Of a stretch of 64,000 bases of DNA, positions 20,158 through 30,218 are shown one piece after another. Source of the DNA: Streptomyces sp. SID13031 (lineage in GTDB: Bacteria > Actinomycetota > Actinomycetes > Propionibacteriales > Kribbellaceae); NCBI RefSeq assembly GCF_010548305.1, contig NZ_JAAGLV010000010.1, forward strand, positions 248,001-312,000, read 5' to 3'. Position numbers and translations under genes: made by a program. Position 1 is the first letter of the stretch, and every line of letters begins with the position of its first letter. The notes below the pieces were generated by a model. That model did no database searches, was not told where the DNA came from, and saw only the letters and a program-made list of their open reading frames with translations.

Positions 20158-20778
20158 TCAGGCCCAGGACCACTGGATCTCGAGGGAGAGCTCGATGCTC
20201 TGTTCCCCCGGAGTAACCGATAGCTCCGAGCTGTACGCGTCGGAGGACTTGCCCGCCGCGGACTGCAGCTGGAACGGCGCGTGGTTGTGGCTCTCGGCGA
20301 CGGCGGCGATGGAGCCGAGCGACTGCCCCGCCAGCTCGGCCAGCTGGGCGGCCTTCTCCCGGGCCTGAGCGAAGGCGAGCTGGCGTGCCTGGTCCAGCAG
20401 CGGCTTCTTGTCCGCGACGTCGAACTGGAGCTGTTCCAGTCCGAGATTGTTGCCCGCGGCATCTACTGCGGCGTTCAGCAACCGGCCGAAACCGGTCAGG
20501 TCCCTGGTCGTCACGGTCAGCGAGTGAGAGGCGCGGTAGCCCGCGACGGTCATCCCGTCCTTGTACTGCGGGTAGACGTTGACCGAGCTGGTCGCGATGT
20601 CCTTCGCCTCGACGCCCTGCGCACTCAACGCGGAGTGAACAGCATCCGTCTTCTCGGCTACTTGTGCGACAGCGGCGGCCACATCGGCCGCATCATGACC
20701 GACACTCAAAGTCAGCCGCAGTAGGTCCGCCGGTGCAGTTGTCTGCCCGGTACCGGTCACCGTGATCCCAGAGTCCAT
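20158..20778 (-). CDS. SIMPL-domain (DUF541) protein
   Basis: This 206-residue protein starts ITVTGTGQTTAPADLLRLTLSVG and contains VYPQYKDGMTVAGYRASHSLTV, the standard SIMPL/DUF541 pattern. It is followed by the helical ARQLAFAQAREKAAQLAELAG segment. Family members form oligomeric rings and are often periplasmic or surface proteins. This one has no signal peptide, so its location is uncertain. The ATG at 20778 is 27 bases from the divergent secreted propeller gene, so the two share a promoter region. Confidence 0.85.
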   Translation of the reverse strand: MDSGITVTGTGQTTAPADLLRLTLSVGHDAADVAAAVAQVAEKTDAVHSALSAQGVEAKDIATSSVNVYPQYKDGMTVAGYRASHSLTVTTRDLTGFGRLLNAAVDAAGNNLGLEQLQFDVADKKPLLDQARQLAFAQAREKAAQLAELAGQSLGSIAAVAESHNHAPFQLQSAAGKSSDAYSSELSVTPGEQSIELSLEIQWSWA

Positions 20779-20805
20779 AGGGCTCAGTCTGACAGGAGAG
20801 TGGCA

Positions 20806-21747
20806 ATGCGTAGGAAGACTTTGCTGGCGAGCGTCTTGGCCGGAGTGCTGGTGGCCGGCCTGTCCGTGGTCGGAGCCGACGCCGCGGGCCGCGACGACAA
20901 GGTGGCCCGCGCGTTCGAGGCGACCACCCGGAGTACGGCGTGGGCGCAGGTTGCCCGGATCCCGTTGAAGTTCCCGACGTACCACCCGCAGGGGTTCGCG
21001 TTGGTGGGGGACCTGATCTACCTGTCCAGCGTGGAGGTACTCGAGGCGCCGGTGCCCTACCCGGTGCCGGTGGACGGGTACGACCGCACGCCGGGCAAGG
21101 GGATCGGGCATGTGTTCGTGCTGGACCGTCAGGGCCGTCTGCTGAAGGACATCCGGGTGGGGGAGGGGACGGCGTACCACCCGGGCGGGATCGACTACGA
21201 CGGGGAGAACGTGTGGGTGCCGACTGCGGAGTACCGGCCGAACTCGCGGGCGGTCGTCTACAAGATCAACCCTCGGAACTACCGCGTCACCGAGCAGTTC
21301 CGGGTGCGGGACCACGTGGGCGGCGTGGTGCGGGACCGGCGTACCGGACTGGTGCACGGGGTGAGCTGGGGGTCGCGGACGCTGTACGAGTGGACCGCCT
21401 CTGGCAAGCAGTTGGCGGTTGAGCCCAACCAGAGCCACCTGCTGGACTACCAGGACTGCGACTACGTCAGCCGTAGCAAGCAGCTGTGTGGTGGCGTCAC
21501 CGGCCTCAAGACGGCGACAGGTGGCAGCTTCGAGCTCGGTGGGCTCGCACTGCTCGACCTGAACGACGACAACCGGATCCTGCACGAGATTCCCTTCCCG
21601 GCGTACTCCGCGGCCGGCCACTCGGTCACCCGGAACCCTGTCGCGCTGGAGGTCGACGGCAAGAAGCTGCGCCTCTTCACCGCTCCCGACGACGGCGAAG
21701 GCGCCACCGGTACCGAGCTACTGGTCTACGAGTCGCCGATCAGCTAA
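20806..21747 (+). CDS. Secreted beta-propeller-like protein (probably DUF6454 family)
   Basis: This 313-residue protein has a Sec signal peptide (RRKTLLASVLAGVLVAGLSVVGADA). The body has repeated GVWV/GLVHGV/LFVLD-type strands: YHPQGFALVGDLIYLSSVEV, GIGHVFVLDRQGRLLKDIRVGEG, YHPGGIDYDGENVWVPTAEYRPNS and DHVGGVVRDRRTGLVHGVSWG. These read as a YncE-like propeller. Two Cys in the middle (DYQDCDY, KQLCGG) may form a disulphide. The family function is unknown. The ATG at 20806 has AGGAG seven bases upstream; the GTG at 20800 is too close to that site. Confidence 0.7.
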   Translation: MRRKTLLASVLAGVLVAGLSVVGADAAGRDDKVARAFEATTRSTAWAQVARIPLKFPTYHPQGFALVGDLIYLSSVEVLEAPVPYPVPVDGYDRTPGKGIGHVFVLDRQGRLLKDIRVGEGTAYHPGGIDYDGENVWVPTAEYRPNSRAVVYKINPRNYRVTEQFRVRDHVGGVVRDRRTGLVHGVSWGSRTLYEWTASGKQLAVEPNQSHLLDYQDCDYVSRSKQLCGGVTGLKTATGGSFELGGLALLDLNDDNRILHEIPFPAYSAAGHSVTRNPVALEVDGKKLRLFTAPDDGEGATGTELLVYESPIS

Positions 21748-21752
21748 GCGCC

Positions 21753-23225
21753 TCACGATGCACTGGCGCGCGGGACGATCCGGGCAGGGATGTCGTGCTG
21801 GTGGCACAGGGCGAGCAGCCCGGTGCCGTCGATCAGCTGGAGCGGCTTGCCGTTGGCGAACTGGTAGCTGGACGGGCCGAAGCCACTGGTGGTGATCAGG
21901 ATGCCCTTGGTGGCTCCGGCGTCGAGCACTGTGCCGAAGAGGTCGCGGACGGCCGACGGCGGCACGGTACGCGTGTAGAGCTTGGCCTGTACGACGAACT
22001 TGCCACCGGTGATCGGCCTGGGGTCGTAGGCGACGCAATCGATGCCACCGTCATTGCCACTGCGGAACAGTCGCGTCTCCAGGCCCATCCGGGTCAGCAG
22101 GTTGTGCACCAGGTGCTCGAACTCGTCCGGGGTGAGCTCCAGCAGGTTGGGCCGGCTGTCGATCTCGCTGAGGATGTCGGCCGGCTCGATGGTGCGCGGG
22201 TCGGCCAGGTCGAAGTCCAGCACCGGCTCGACGGGCTGGAGCTCCTCCGGGTGCCGGGAGACCTCCGCGGCGAAGTAGTGGCGGACACAGGCGACCGGGT
22301 CCAGTTGGTCGAGTACCAGCGCTTTGAACTGCTCGCGGGTGGCCCTGAGGGTGATGAGGCACGGGCGGACGGTCCTGCCGGTGGCCAGATCGACCGACTC
22401 CACCATGCCGTTGAACACGACGGTCTCGACCACGTCGTACCGGTCGTTGCCGAAGACCAGATGCAAGGCCCGCAGCGCCAGCTGGGCCACTAGCTGCTGA
22501 TAGAGCAGCCGCAGCTCCTGGTCGGGCCGGGGGACGGGCACCACGGCGTCCCGCTCCTTGTCGTACCTGTACGCCGCTTCGGCCGGTACGACGCTCAGGT
22601 CGGGTAGATCCCACTCGACCGCGAGCAACGTCGACTCCGGGACGTAGCCGACCCGGCGACGGCGGGGGAAGTGCTGCGGCTCGGGGATCCGGTCGAGCGC
22701 CTTCTGGAAGTACCGGCTGACGGCACGGCGCTCCCGGCTCTCCACGGCTCGCTGGTACTCGTCGATTCGCTGGTGCTGCTCGGCGAGTGCGTCATCGAGC
22801 CGCCGCTGCTGCTCCGCCTGGTCCCTGGTGGCCCGGGCGACCCGCTCTCGCCGGGTCTCCTCACTGACCCGGTGTCGCTCGATCGCCTCGGCAAAGCGGT
22901 CCTCGGCCTCGGCCAGGCGCCGCGCATACCGCCGCTGTCCACCGAACCAGCGGACCACCGGTCCAGGACGGCTGGGCAGGAACGCTGCCCACACCGGCCC
23001 CGGCCGCGGCTCCAGATCCGTTGCATGCCCCACCGGCGGCGCCCGCCGGGGCGCCCGCTTCAACGACTGCAGCTCAGTCCCACGAATCTCCCCGGCCAGC
23101 GCAGCACCAAGCACCCCTTGCAGTTCGCGGACGCGCTCATGCACCGCAGCGGTCCTCTGCGCCGCCTCCGCGCTGCGGCCAGGCGGACGCTCACTGCGGG
23201 CCTGCCGTTCGCTCGACCAGCCCAT
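21753..23225 (-). CDS. Mrr-type restriction endonuclease-like protein
   Basis: This 490-residue protein has a C-terminal Mrr-cat nuclease domain. LTPDEFEHLVHNLLTRMGLETRLF is followed by GNDGGIDCVAYDP and FVVQAKLY, giving the D-x(n)-QxK catalytic core (Asp in GGID, Gln and Lys in QAK). The N-terminal half is coiled and charged (~100-185), with a hydrophobic WAAFLPSRPGP segment and then a beta-rich linker. Mrr-like enzymes cut modified or foreign DNA (type IV restriction), but single-copy housekeeping relatives with other roles exist. No methylase gene is near. A LexA-like box lies 111 bases upstream of the start. Confidence 0.75.
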   Translation of the reverse strand: MGWSSERQARSERPPGRSAEAAQRTAAVHERVRELQGVLGAALAGEIRGTELQSLKRAPRRAPPVGHATDLEPRPGPVWAAFLPSRPGPVVRWFGGQRRYARRLAEAEDRFAEAIERHRVSEETRRERVARATRDQAEQQRRLDDALAEQHQRIDEYQRAVESRERRAVSRYFQKALDRIPEPQHFPRRRRVGYVPESTLLAVEWDLPDLSVVPAEAAYRYDKERDAVVPVPRPDQELRLLYQQLVAQLALRALHLVFGNDRYDVVETVVFNGMVESVDLATGRTVRPCLITLRATREQFKALVLDQLDPVACVRHYFAAEVSRHPEELQPVEPVLDFDLADPRTIEPADILSEIDSRPNLLELTPDEFEHLVHNLLTRMGLETRLFRSGNDGGIDCVAYDPRPITGGKFVVQAKLYTRTVPPSAVRDLFGTVLDAGATKGILITTSGFGPSSYQFANGKPLQLIDGTGLLALCHQHDIPARIVPRASAS

Positions 23226-23335
23226 GCCTCACACCTCTCCCAACCAGCGTAGCCATCCCACCACGCTCAGCAACCACCTCACACACAGAGTTATCCCCGA
23301 CATTGCTTGCCGTCCACATCCAGTTTCCCCGAACC

Positions 23336-23349
23336 CGAACACCTGTTCG
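23336..23349. promoter_or_regulatory. LexA-like SOS box upstream of the Mrr-type gene
   Basis: CGAAC-ACCT-GTTCG is a perfect match to the gram-positive LexA-box pattern CGAAC-N4-GTTCG. It lies in the 365-base gap 23226-23590, where I see no convincing gene, and 111 bases upstream of the only gene reading away from it (start 23225, minus strand). LexA control is inferred. Confidence 0.5.
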
Positions 23350-23590
23350 CCTGTACTGCGCCCACGCAACCTCCTCCGTCGCGCGCTCCCACCCCGCCCC
23401 AAGTCGCGGCTCCTCCGTCGCCGCTCAGCAAAACCCCAAGCAGGCGGGCCGAATGCCAGGTGACTCTCGTCCGGTCGCCGGGCGGGGCAGGATCGCCAAT
23501 TGACCCCGGTGCGCCGACAGGAGTGAGGCGGGATCGCCAGCCGAGCTGGCCAATGGTGCTGAATCGACCGCCGGGGCAGGCCCGTTCTGT

Positions 23591-23935
23591 TCAACCCTTG
23601 CAGGCGAGCTGGGCGGTCTCAAGCAACCTGGTTGCCCAGTCCACGCTCTTGCTCGCATCTGCCGCGCAGATCGACTCTGCCTGGTACTGCGACTTCGCCT
23701 TGAGCCTGAGCAGGCGTGAGAACGTGCTGCTGACCTCTCGGCCGACCGGACCGGCCGATTTCAACTCGGCGACTGCCTCGGCGTGGTTGTCCGCCTTGCG
23801 GGTCCTGCCGGTCAGGGTCAGGCAGATCGCGTCCTTCGAGTTGATGCCCGAGGTGACCGCGTTCGACGCCGCTGCGTTGAACAGTTCCAGGTCGTTGGTG
23901 AGTTCAGCGGCTCGGGCTTCGTCCAGGGCCGGCAT
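23591..23935 (-). CDS. HEPN-domain toxin
   Basis: This 114-residue all-helical protein has a HEPN pattern (FNAAASNAVTSGINSKDAICLTLTGRTRKADNHAEAVAEL) and the RNase motif R-x4-H at Arg46-His51. HEPN toxins of this type cut or block RNA when not held in check by a partner nucleotidyltransferase. Its ATG overlaps the stop of the upstream nucleotidyltransferase gene by one base (TGATG), so the two are translationally coupled in the antitoxin-first order. The toxin role is inferred from family and context. An upstream extension of the frame is not coding-like. Confidence 0.75.
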   Translation of the reverse strand: MPALDEARAAELTNDLELFNAAASNAVTSGINSKDAICLTLTGRTRKADNHAEAVAELKSAGPVGREVSSTFSRLLRLKAKSQYQAESICAADASKSVDWATRLLETAQLACKG

Positions 23936-24564
23936 CAAACTGTCTTTCGGTTGAGGGTTTGGTGGGGTGGAGTGCCGGCGACGGGGACGGCGTCGCGGCG
24001 GAGTTCGGTGATGATGCGCTCGCGGCGGCGGATGAGCCGCTGGAGTTCGGTGCTGCTGTACTCGACGATCTCGCAAGGGTTGCCGGACCAGCGGGTGGCG
24101 TGGTCGGCGAGGGTTTCGAGCTGCGCCAGCCAGCGCGGGTCCGAGTCGGAGACCTCGTCCGGGCGCACCACCAGGACGTCGATGTCGCTGTCCGGTCCGC
24201 CTTGTCCTCGGGAGGTGGAGCCGAACAGCCAGACGGCGGCAGCGGGCACCTCCCAGGTCTCCGCCTCGGCCCGGAGGCGACTGATGAAGCGGTCCCGGAG
24301 GTTCGCCAGTTCACCGATCGCAGCTGCGGCGACGTGCTCCCGGTTCAAGGTGTACAGCTTCGCGCGACCGGCCGGCTCCGCGGCGACGAGGCCGTTGCGG
24401 ACCAGTTCGTCGAGGACCCGCTGGACTCCGCTCGTGCTCGCGGGCGGGTCAAGCAGGCCGGCGACGGCGCGGCCGGTCAGTGCTTGTTCGGTCCTGGCCA
24501 GCACGCTCAGTACCCGGCCGTGAAGCCCGGGAAGGGCAGCGGAGATCGGTTCCGAGAAGTCCAT
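23935..24564 (-). CDS. Winged-helix + minimal nucleotidyltransferase antitoxin
   Basis: This 209-residue protein has an N-terminal winged-helix domain (~14-75: LHGRVLSVLARTEQALTGRAVAGLL and STSGVQRVLDELVRNGLV). A nucleotidyltransferase domain follows, with the GS-x10-DxD signature at Gly115-Ser116 and Asp127/Asp129. In HEPN/MNT systems such enzymes add AMP near the HEPN active site and so neutralise the toxin. The fused DNA-binding domain suggests autorepression at the two palindromes just upstream. The ATG at 24564 has GGAGGTG seven bases upstream. Confidence 0.8.
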   Translation of the reverse strand: MDFSEPISAALPGLHGRVLSVLARTEQALTGRAVAGLLDPPASTSGVQRVLDELVRNGLVAAEPAGRAKLYTLNREHVAAAAIGELANLRDRFISRLRAEAETWEVPAAAVWLFGSTSRGQGGPDSDIDVLVVRPDEVSDSDPRWLAQLETLADHATRWSGNPCEIVEYSSTELQRLIRRRERIITELRRDAVPVAGTPPHQTLNRKTV

Positions 24565-24581
24565 AGCCGTTCACCTCCTAT

Positions 24582-24638
24582 ATGACCACTATAACGGTCA
24601 TGTGCCCACTTAGTCGGTCATATGGCCGATTAAGTGGG
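24582..24638. promoter_or_regulatory. Two palindromic operators of the HEPN/MNT module
   Basis: The first is ATGACC-N8-GGTCAT (24582-24601), 16 of 20 positions symmetric around TATA. The second spans 24605-24638, 30 of 34 positions symmetric around CATATG, with outer arms CCCACTTA and TAAGTGGG and inner CGGTCAT. GGTCAT is common to both. They lie 18-74 bases upstream of the winged-helix gene and 53 bases before the divergent acyl-CoA synthetase start. Confidence 0.65.
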
Positions 24639-24690
24639 CGATCGTCCGTGTCGTCTTGTCGGGGGCGGGGTGGCGGGTGACGATGGCGGG

Positions 24691-26313
<1,623 letters not shown>

Positions 26314-27410
26314 CCACCGCGCCCAGGCTGAAGGTTGCCCCAAGCAAGCAAACCGCTGTCCACCCAGACCACGAGTAGAGCGTGGTCGACAGGATCGCGC
26401 CCAGTCCGCTGCCGGCCGAGTAGAAGATCATGTAGCCGCCGATGAGCCGGCTGCCGGCTGAAGGTCGCAACTCGATGATCCGGCTCTGGTTGCTGACATG
26501 CACGGCCTGTACTGCGAGGTCGAGCACGATCGCGCCGATCGCCAATGCCCACAGCGAGCGTGGGGTCCAGACGATCAGTAGCCAGCTCGATGCCAGCAGC
26601 ACTGAAGCTCCCGTCGTCACCAGTTGCCCATGGCCCCGATCATTGAGTCGCCCAGCCGGTCCCGCAGCGAGTGCGCCTGCTGCCGCGATCAGTCCGAACG
26701 CCCCGATCTCCGTGTGCGTCAATGACTGCTCGGTGAGTGGCAGAACCACCGAGCTCCACAAGGTACTGAAGGCCGCGAAGATGAAGAACGCCATGAGTGA
26801 GCGTGCCCTGAAGACCGGCTCCTCGCGCCAAAGAGTCACGGTCGAACGCAGCAGTGCGGGGTACGAAAGCTGAGCCCGAGGCTGCGGTGCTGCCTTGAAC
26901 AACGACAGCGCGATCAGCAGGCTCAGCCCGCAGGAGATCAGGTAGACCGATCGCCAGCCGGCCAGGTCGGTCAGCAGGCCTGACGTCGTCCGGGCGAGGA
27001 GGATGCCGATCACGATGCCGCTGGTGACCGTGCCGACGGCGCGCCCTCGCTCAGCCGGGGCGCTCAGTGATGCAGCGAACGCGACCAGGGATTGAGTGAC
27101 GACGGCGAGCAGGCCCACCGCGGCCAGGCCGATCAGCAACATCGCGGCATTGCGGGCGACCCCGACCAGCAGCAGGGCCACTGCGAGCAAGGCGAACTGC
27201 GCGCGGATCAGTCGGCGCCGGTCGAGAAGGTCTCCCAGCGGTACGAGGAAGAACAGGCCGAGTCCGTAGCCGAGCTGGGTGACGGTGACGAAGGCGCCGA
27301 CCGTGCCCGGTGCGATGCCGAGATCGGCGCCCATCGTGACCAGCAGCGGCTGGGCGAAGTACACGTTGGCGACCGCGACACCGGCCGCCACCGCCAGGAA
27401 CAGCCTCTGA

Positions 27411-27457
27411 GGTTGCATCTTGCAACCGTATAGCGAAGTGGTAGCATTTTGCAACCA
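27411..27457. promoter_or_regulatory. Twin HxlR-type operators GGTTGCA-N3-TGCAACC
   Basis: Site 1, 27411-27427, is GGTTGCA-TCT-TGCAACC (perfect) and covers the MFS start codon. Site 2, 27439-27457, is TGGTAGCA-TTT-TGCAACCA (one mismatch) and ends at the HxlR start codon. The centres are 29 bases apart, close to three helical turns. The intergenic space is only 38 bases, so both transcripts must have very short leaders. Confidence 0.6.
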
Positions 27458-27894
27458 TGGTCAAGCGAACGAGTTTCGGCGACGCGGACTGCCCGGTCGC
27501 GCGGTCCGTCGACGAGGTCGGCGACTGGTGGTCGCTGCTGATCGTGCGGGACGCGTTCGACGGGAGCCGCCGGTTCGGTGAGTTCCAGCGCAGCCTCGGC
27601 GTCGCCAAGAACATCCTCAGCGCCCGGCTCAAAGCCCTCACCGACAACGGCATCCTCACCACGGAACCGGCCGGCGCCCACCACGAGTACGTGCTGACCG
27701 CCAAGGGTGAGGCGCTCTTCCCGGTCATCGTCGCGCTGCGCCAATGGGGTGAGGCCTTCTCCTTCGAGCCCGGCGAGCCGCACTCGGAGCTCCTCGACCG
27801 CCGCGACGGCAAACCGCTGAAATCGTTGGAGATTCACGCTGCCGACGGCCGCCTCGTCACCCCCGCGGAGACCGAGGTCCGCAAGCTCGCCTGA
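27457..27894 (+). CDS. HxlR-family transcriptional regulator
   Basis: This 145-residue winged-helix protein shows the HxlR pattern: CPVARSVDEVGDWWSLLIVRDAFDGSRRFGEFQRSLGVAKNILSARLKALTDNGIL, then a wing (YVLTAKGEALFPVIVALRQWGEAF). The conserved Cys12 of the family, used as a redox switch in some members, is present. The divergent MFS gene 38 bases away and two inverted repeats covering both start codons suggest it represses both. The inducer is unknown. Confidence 0.88.
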   Translation: MVKRTSFGDADCPVARSVDEVGDWWSLLIVRDAFDGSRRFGEFQRSLGVAKNILSARLKALTDNGILTTEPAGAHHEYVLTAKGEALFPVIVALRQWGEAFSFEPGEPHSELLDRRDGKPLKSLEIHAADGRLVTPAETEVRKLA

Positions 27895-27913
27895 CAGTAG
27901 GTGAGAGTTCCTC

Positions 27914-27950
27914 GTTACCCACCCGAAACGTCCGGGGGCGATTCGGAAAC
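27914..27950 (+). promoter_or_regulatory. GlnR-like box upstream of the Nit1C-type operon
   Basis: GTTAC-N6-GAAAC at 27914-27929 matches an a-site/b-site pair of the actinobacterial GlnR consensus (gTnAC-n6-GaAAC repeated). A further GAAAC lies at 27946-27950, one base off ideal spacing. The box is about 90 bases upstream of the operon's first start codon. GlnR control is inferred. Confidence 0.45.
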
Positions 27951-27997
27951 CGGAGTTTGTTCCGGGGGCAATCGTGCGGCAATCAGGCGGTCCTTCA

Positions 27998-28012
27998 CTG
28001 GATGACATCCAG
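27998..28012 (+). promoter_or_regulatory. CTGGAT-GAC-ATCCAG inverted repeat before the operon
   Basis: This perfect 6-bp inverted repeat with a three-base centre lies 27 bases before the first operon gene. Upstream of it, TCCGGGGGC occurs twice exactly 30 bases apart (27931 and 27961). It is a possible operator for a second, unidentified regulator. Confidence 0.35.
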
Positions 28013-28038
28013 GCAGGACCGAATCCCCGGGAGCCGAC

Positions 28039-29349
28039 ATGCCACAGGTCAGTCTTCGAGACGGCGCGCACTACCCGGTGGTCGTCGTCGGTGGCGGCCA
28101 GGCCGGGCTGGCGACGAGCTGGGAGCTGACCGCCTGCGGCCTCGACCACGTCGTCATCGAGGCCGACCGGGTCGGCAGCGAGTGGCGCAACCGTCGCTGG
28201 GACTCCTTCTGCCTGGTCACCCCGAACTGGCAGTGCCGCCTCCCCGGCTTCCCGTACTCCGGTCCGGATGGCGACGGCTTCATGCTCCGCGACGAGATCG
28301 TGGCCTACCTGGAGGAGTACGCGCACGCCTTCGACGTACCGCTGGCCGAAGGCGTCCGGGCGACGAGCCTGGAGCAGTCCGCGCAAGGCTTCACCCTGAC
28401 CACGGACGCCGCCACCGTGACGGCCGACCAGGTCGTCCTCGCGACCGGCCCGTACCACCGACCGAAGCTCCCGCGTTTCGCCGAGCGCTTGCCCGACGGG
28501 GTGCAGCAGGTCCACTCGTCGCAGTACCGGAATCCCTCCCAGCTGGACGAGGGCGAGGTCCTCGTGGTCGGCACCGGCCAGTCGGGCTGCCAGATCGCCG
28601 AAGACCTGCACCTCGCGGGCCGCCAGGTCCATCTCGTGACGGGCTCAGCGCCGAGGGTCGCACGGTTCTACCGCGGTAAGGATGTCGTCGCCTGGCTCGA
28701 GGAGATGGGTTACTACGCCAAGGGGATCGACGAGTTCGACGACGTCGACGCCGTCCGGTTCCGGGTCAACCACTACGTCACCGGCCGCGATGGCGGTCGC
28801 GACATCGATCTTCGCCGGTTCGCGATGGAGGGCATGAAGCTCTACGGCCGGCTGGTCGGCACCGACGGCAGCACCCTCTCCTTCCAGCCTGACCTCAAAG
28901 CCAACCTCGATCACGCCGACGCGGTCTCCGAAGGCATCAAGGATTCCATCGACGCCCACATCGCCGCCGGCGGCATCGAGGCGCCGGACGAAGCCCGCTA
29001 TCAGCCAGTCTGGGAACCGCCGACAGAGCCGGAAAACCTAAGCCTGCAAGGCATCAGCGCCGTCGTCTGGAGCACCGGTTTCAGTCGCGACGACGGCTGG
29101 ATCCGCGTCCCGGTCTTCGACGGTCGCGGCTACCCGACACATCACCGCGGGGTGACGAGCGTCCCCGGTCTGTACTTCGTCGGCCTGCCCTGGCAGCACA
29201 CCTGGGGCTCCGGCCGCTTCGGTGGCGTGGCCGACGACGCGGCGTACCTGGCCGAGCAGATCGTCCAGCGCCGGATGCAGACCGGCGTCCGCTGGATCGC
29301 CGGGCTGCCCCGCTCTCAACAGTCTCATTCAACTCCGGCAGTTGCGTAG
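28039..29349 (+). CDS. Flavin-dependent oxidoreductase of the Nit1C-type cluster (MSMEG_0569-like)
   Basis: This 436-residue FMO-like protein has two Rossmann motifs: VVVVGGGQAGLATSWEL near residue 14 for FAD and VVGTGQSGCQIAEDL near 175 for NAD(P)H. It also has WRNRRWDSFCLVTPNWQ and the C-terminal GLYFVGLPWQHTWGSGRFGGVADDA. This composition is typical of the oxidoreductase that travels with the Nit1C genes. It probably oxidises a nitrogen-containing intermediate; the substrate is unknown. It is the first gene of an eight-gene same-strand run whose later members overlap. ATG at 28039. Confidence 0.82.
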   Translation: MPQVSLRDGAHYPVVVVGGGQAGLATSWELTACGLDHVVIEADRVGSEWRNRRWDSFCLVTPNWQCRLPGFPYSGPDGDGFMLRDEIVAYLEEYAHAFDVPLAEGVRATSLEQSAQGFTLTTDAATVTADQVVLATGPYHRPKLPRFAERLPDGVQQVHSSQYRNPSQLDEGEVLVVGTGQSGCQIAEDLHLAGRQVHLVTGSAPRVARFYRGKDVVAWLEEMGYYAKGIDEFDDVDAVRFRVNHYVTGRDGGRDIDLRRFAMEGMKLYGRLVGTDGSTLSFQPDLKANLDHADAVSEGIKDSIDAHIAAGGIEAPDEARYQPVWEPPTEPENLSLQGISAVVWSTGFSRDDGWIRVPVFDGRGYPTHHRGVTSVPGLYFVGLPWQHTWGSGRFGGVADDAAYLAEQIVQRRMQTGVRWIAGLPRSQQSHSTPAVA

Positions 29350-29359
29350 GGCAATAGAC

Positions 29360-30178
29360 ATGTCGACATCCGACGCGCACCGGCATCTCGGTGTCCTCCC
29401 GGCCTACCCCTTCTACGGCGGCCCACCGGTCAGTCCCGACCTCACCGCCCGCGCCACCATCGACGAGTTGCTCGCCGACCTCGATGCCGAGGGCACCGAC
29501 CGCGCCCTGGTGATCCCCAACTACGGCGTACCGGACGTCGCGATCTCCTTTGGTTTCAACGAGCTCGTGGTCGAGGCGGCGGATCGTGACGACCGGATCC
29601 GGGCCGGCCTGTGGGTCTCGCCGCGACCGCAGGACGCCGAGCTGACGGCCAAGGCGCTCACCCTCGCGTCAGAGCCCGGCGTACGGGCGCTGAAGTTGAG
29701 CTTCCTGCTCGGCGGCCACCCGGCCGATGAGGACGTCCGGCCGCAGCTCGACGAGATCTTCAAGACGGCCAGGCGCAACAACCTGGTCGTCCACGTCCAC
29801 ACTTCGCCCGGCGCCGCGTCCGATATCGATCACATCGGTCACCTGGTCGAGACGTACGCCGCTGACGTCGCGCTCCATCTCGTCCACTTCGGTGGCGGGA
29901 TGAGCGGGCACATCAAGCTGATCGGCTCGCGCTTCTTCGACTGGATCGAGGCGGGAAAGCGCGTCTACACCGATCTGTCCTGGGCGATCGGCTTCGCCCC
30001 GGCCTGGCTGGCCGCCGAGATCGAGCGGCGTGGCATCGGCCACGACCGGGTGCTGTTCGCCAGCGACCAGCCCTGGGGCGACCACGCCGGCGAACTAGCC
30101 AAGGTCCGCGCCGCGATGGGCGACGGCGAGCTCGGTGAGCTGGTCTTCCAGCGCACCTTCGAACACCTCTACGACTGA
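29360..30178 (+). CDS. Amidohydrolase-fold metal-dependent hydrolase in the Nit1C-type operon
   Basis: This 272-residue TIM-barrel protein starts with DAHRHLG (HxH metal motif at His7/His9) and continues with LVVHVHTSPG, VALHLVHFGG and a terminal FASDQPWGDH aspartate, the amidohydrolase-2 pattern. The ATG at 29360 is ten bases after the oxidoreductase stop, with no strong ribosome site. Not every Nit1C cluster carries such a gene; here it sits between the flavoenzyme and the Sll0783-like gene, so it is probably part of the pathway. The reaction is unknown. Confidence 0.78.
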   Translation: MSTSDAHRHLGVLPAYPFYGGPPVSPDLTARATIDELLADLDAEGTDRALVIPNYGVPDVAISFGFNELVVEAADRDDRIRAGLWVSPRPQDAELTAKALTLASEPGVRALKLSFLLGGHPADEDVRPQLDEIFKTARRNNLVVHVHTSPGAASDIDHIGHLVETYAADVALHLVHFGGGMSGHIKLIGSRFFDWIEAGKRVYTDLSWAIGFAPAWLAAEIERRGIGHDRVLFASDQPWGDHAGELAKVRAAMGDGELGELVFQRTFEHLYD

Positions 30179-30218
30179 CCGCTCTACCAGAACACCCCAA
30201 CCCCGCAAGGAGCAAGAC

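Noticed and set aside
23226..23594. Possible small gene between the Mrr-type and HEPN genes
   Set aside because: The open frames on both strands lack a ribosome site and are low in complexity. The stretch is better read as intergenic, holding the LexA-like box.
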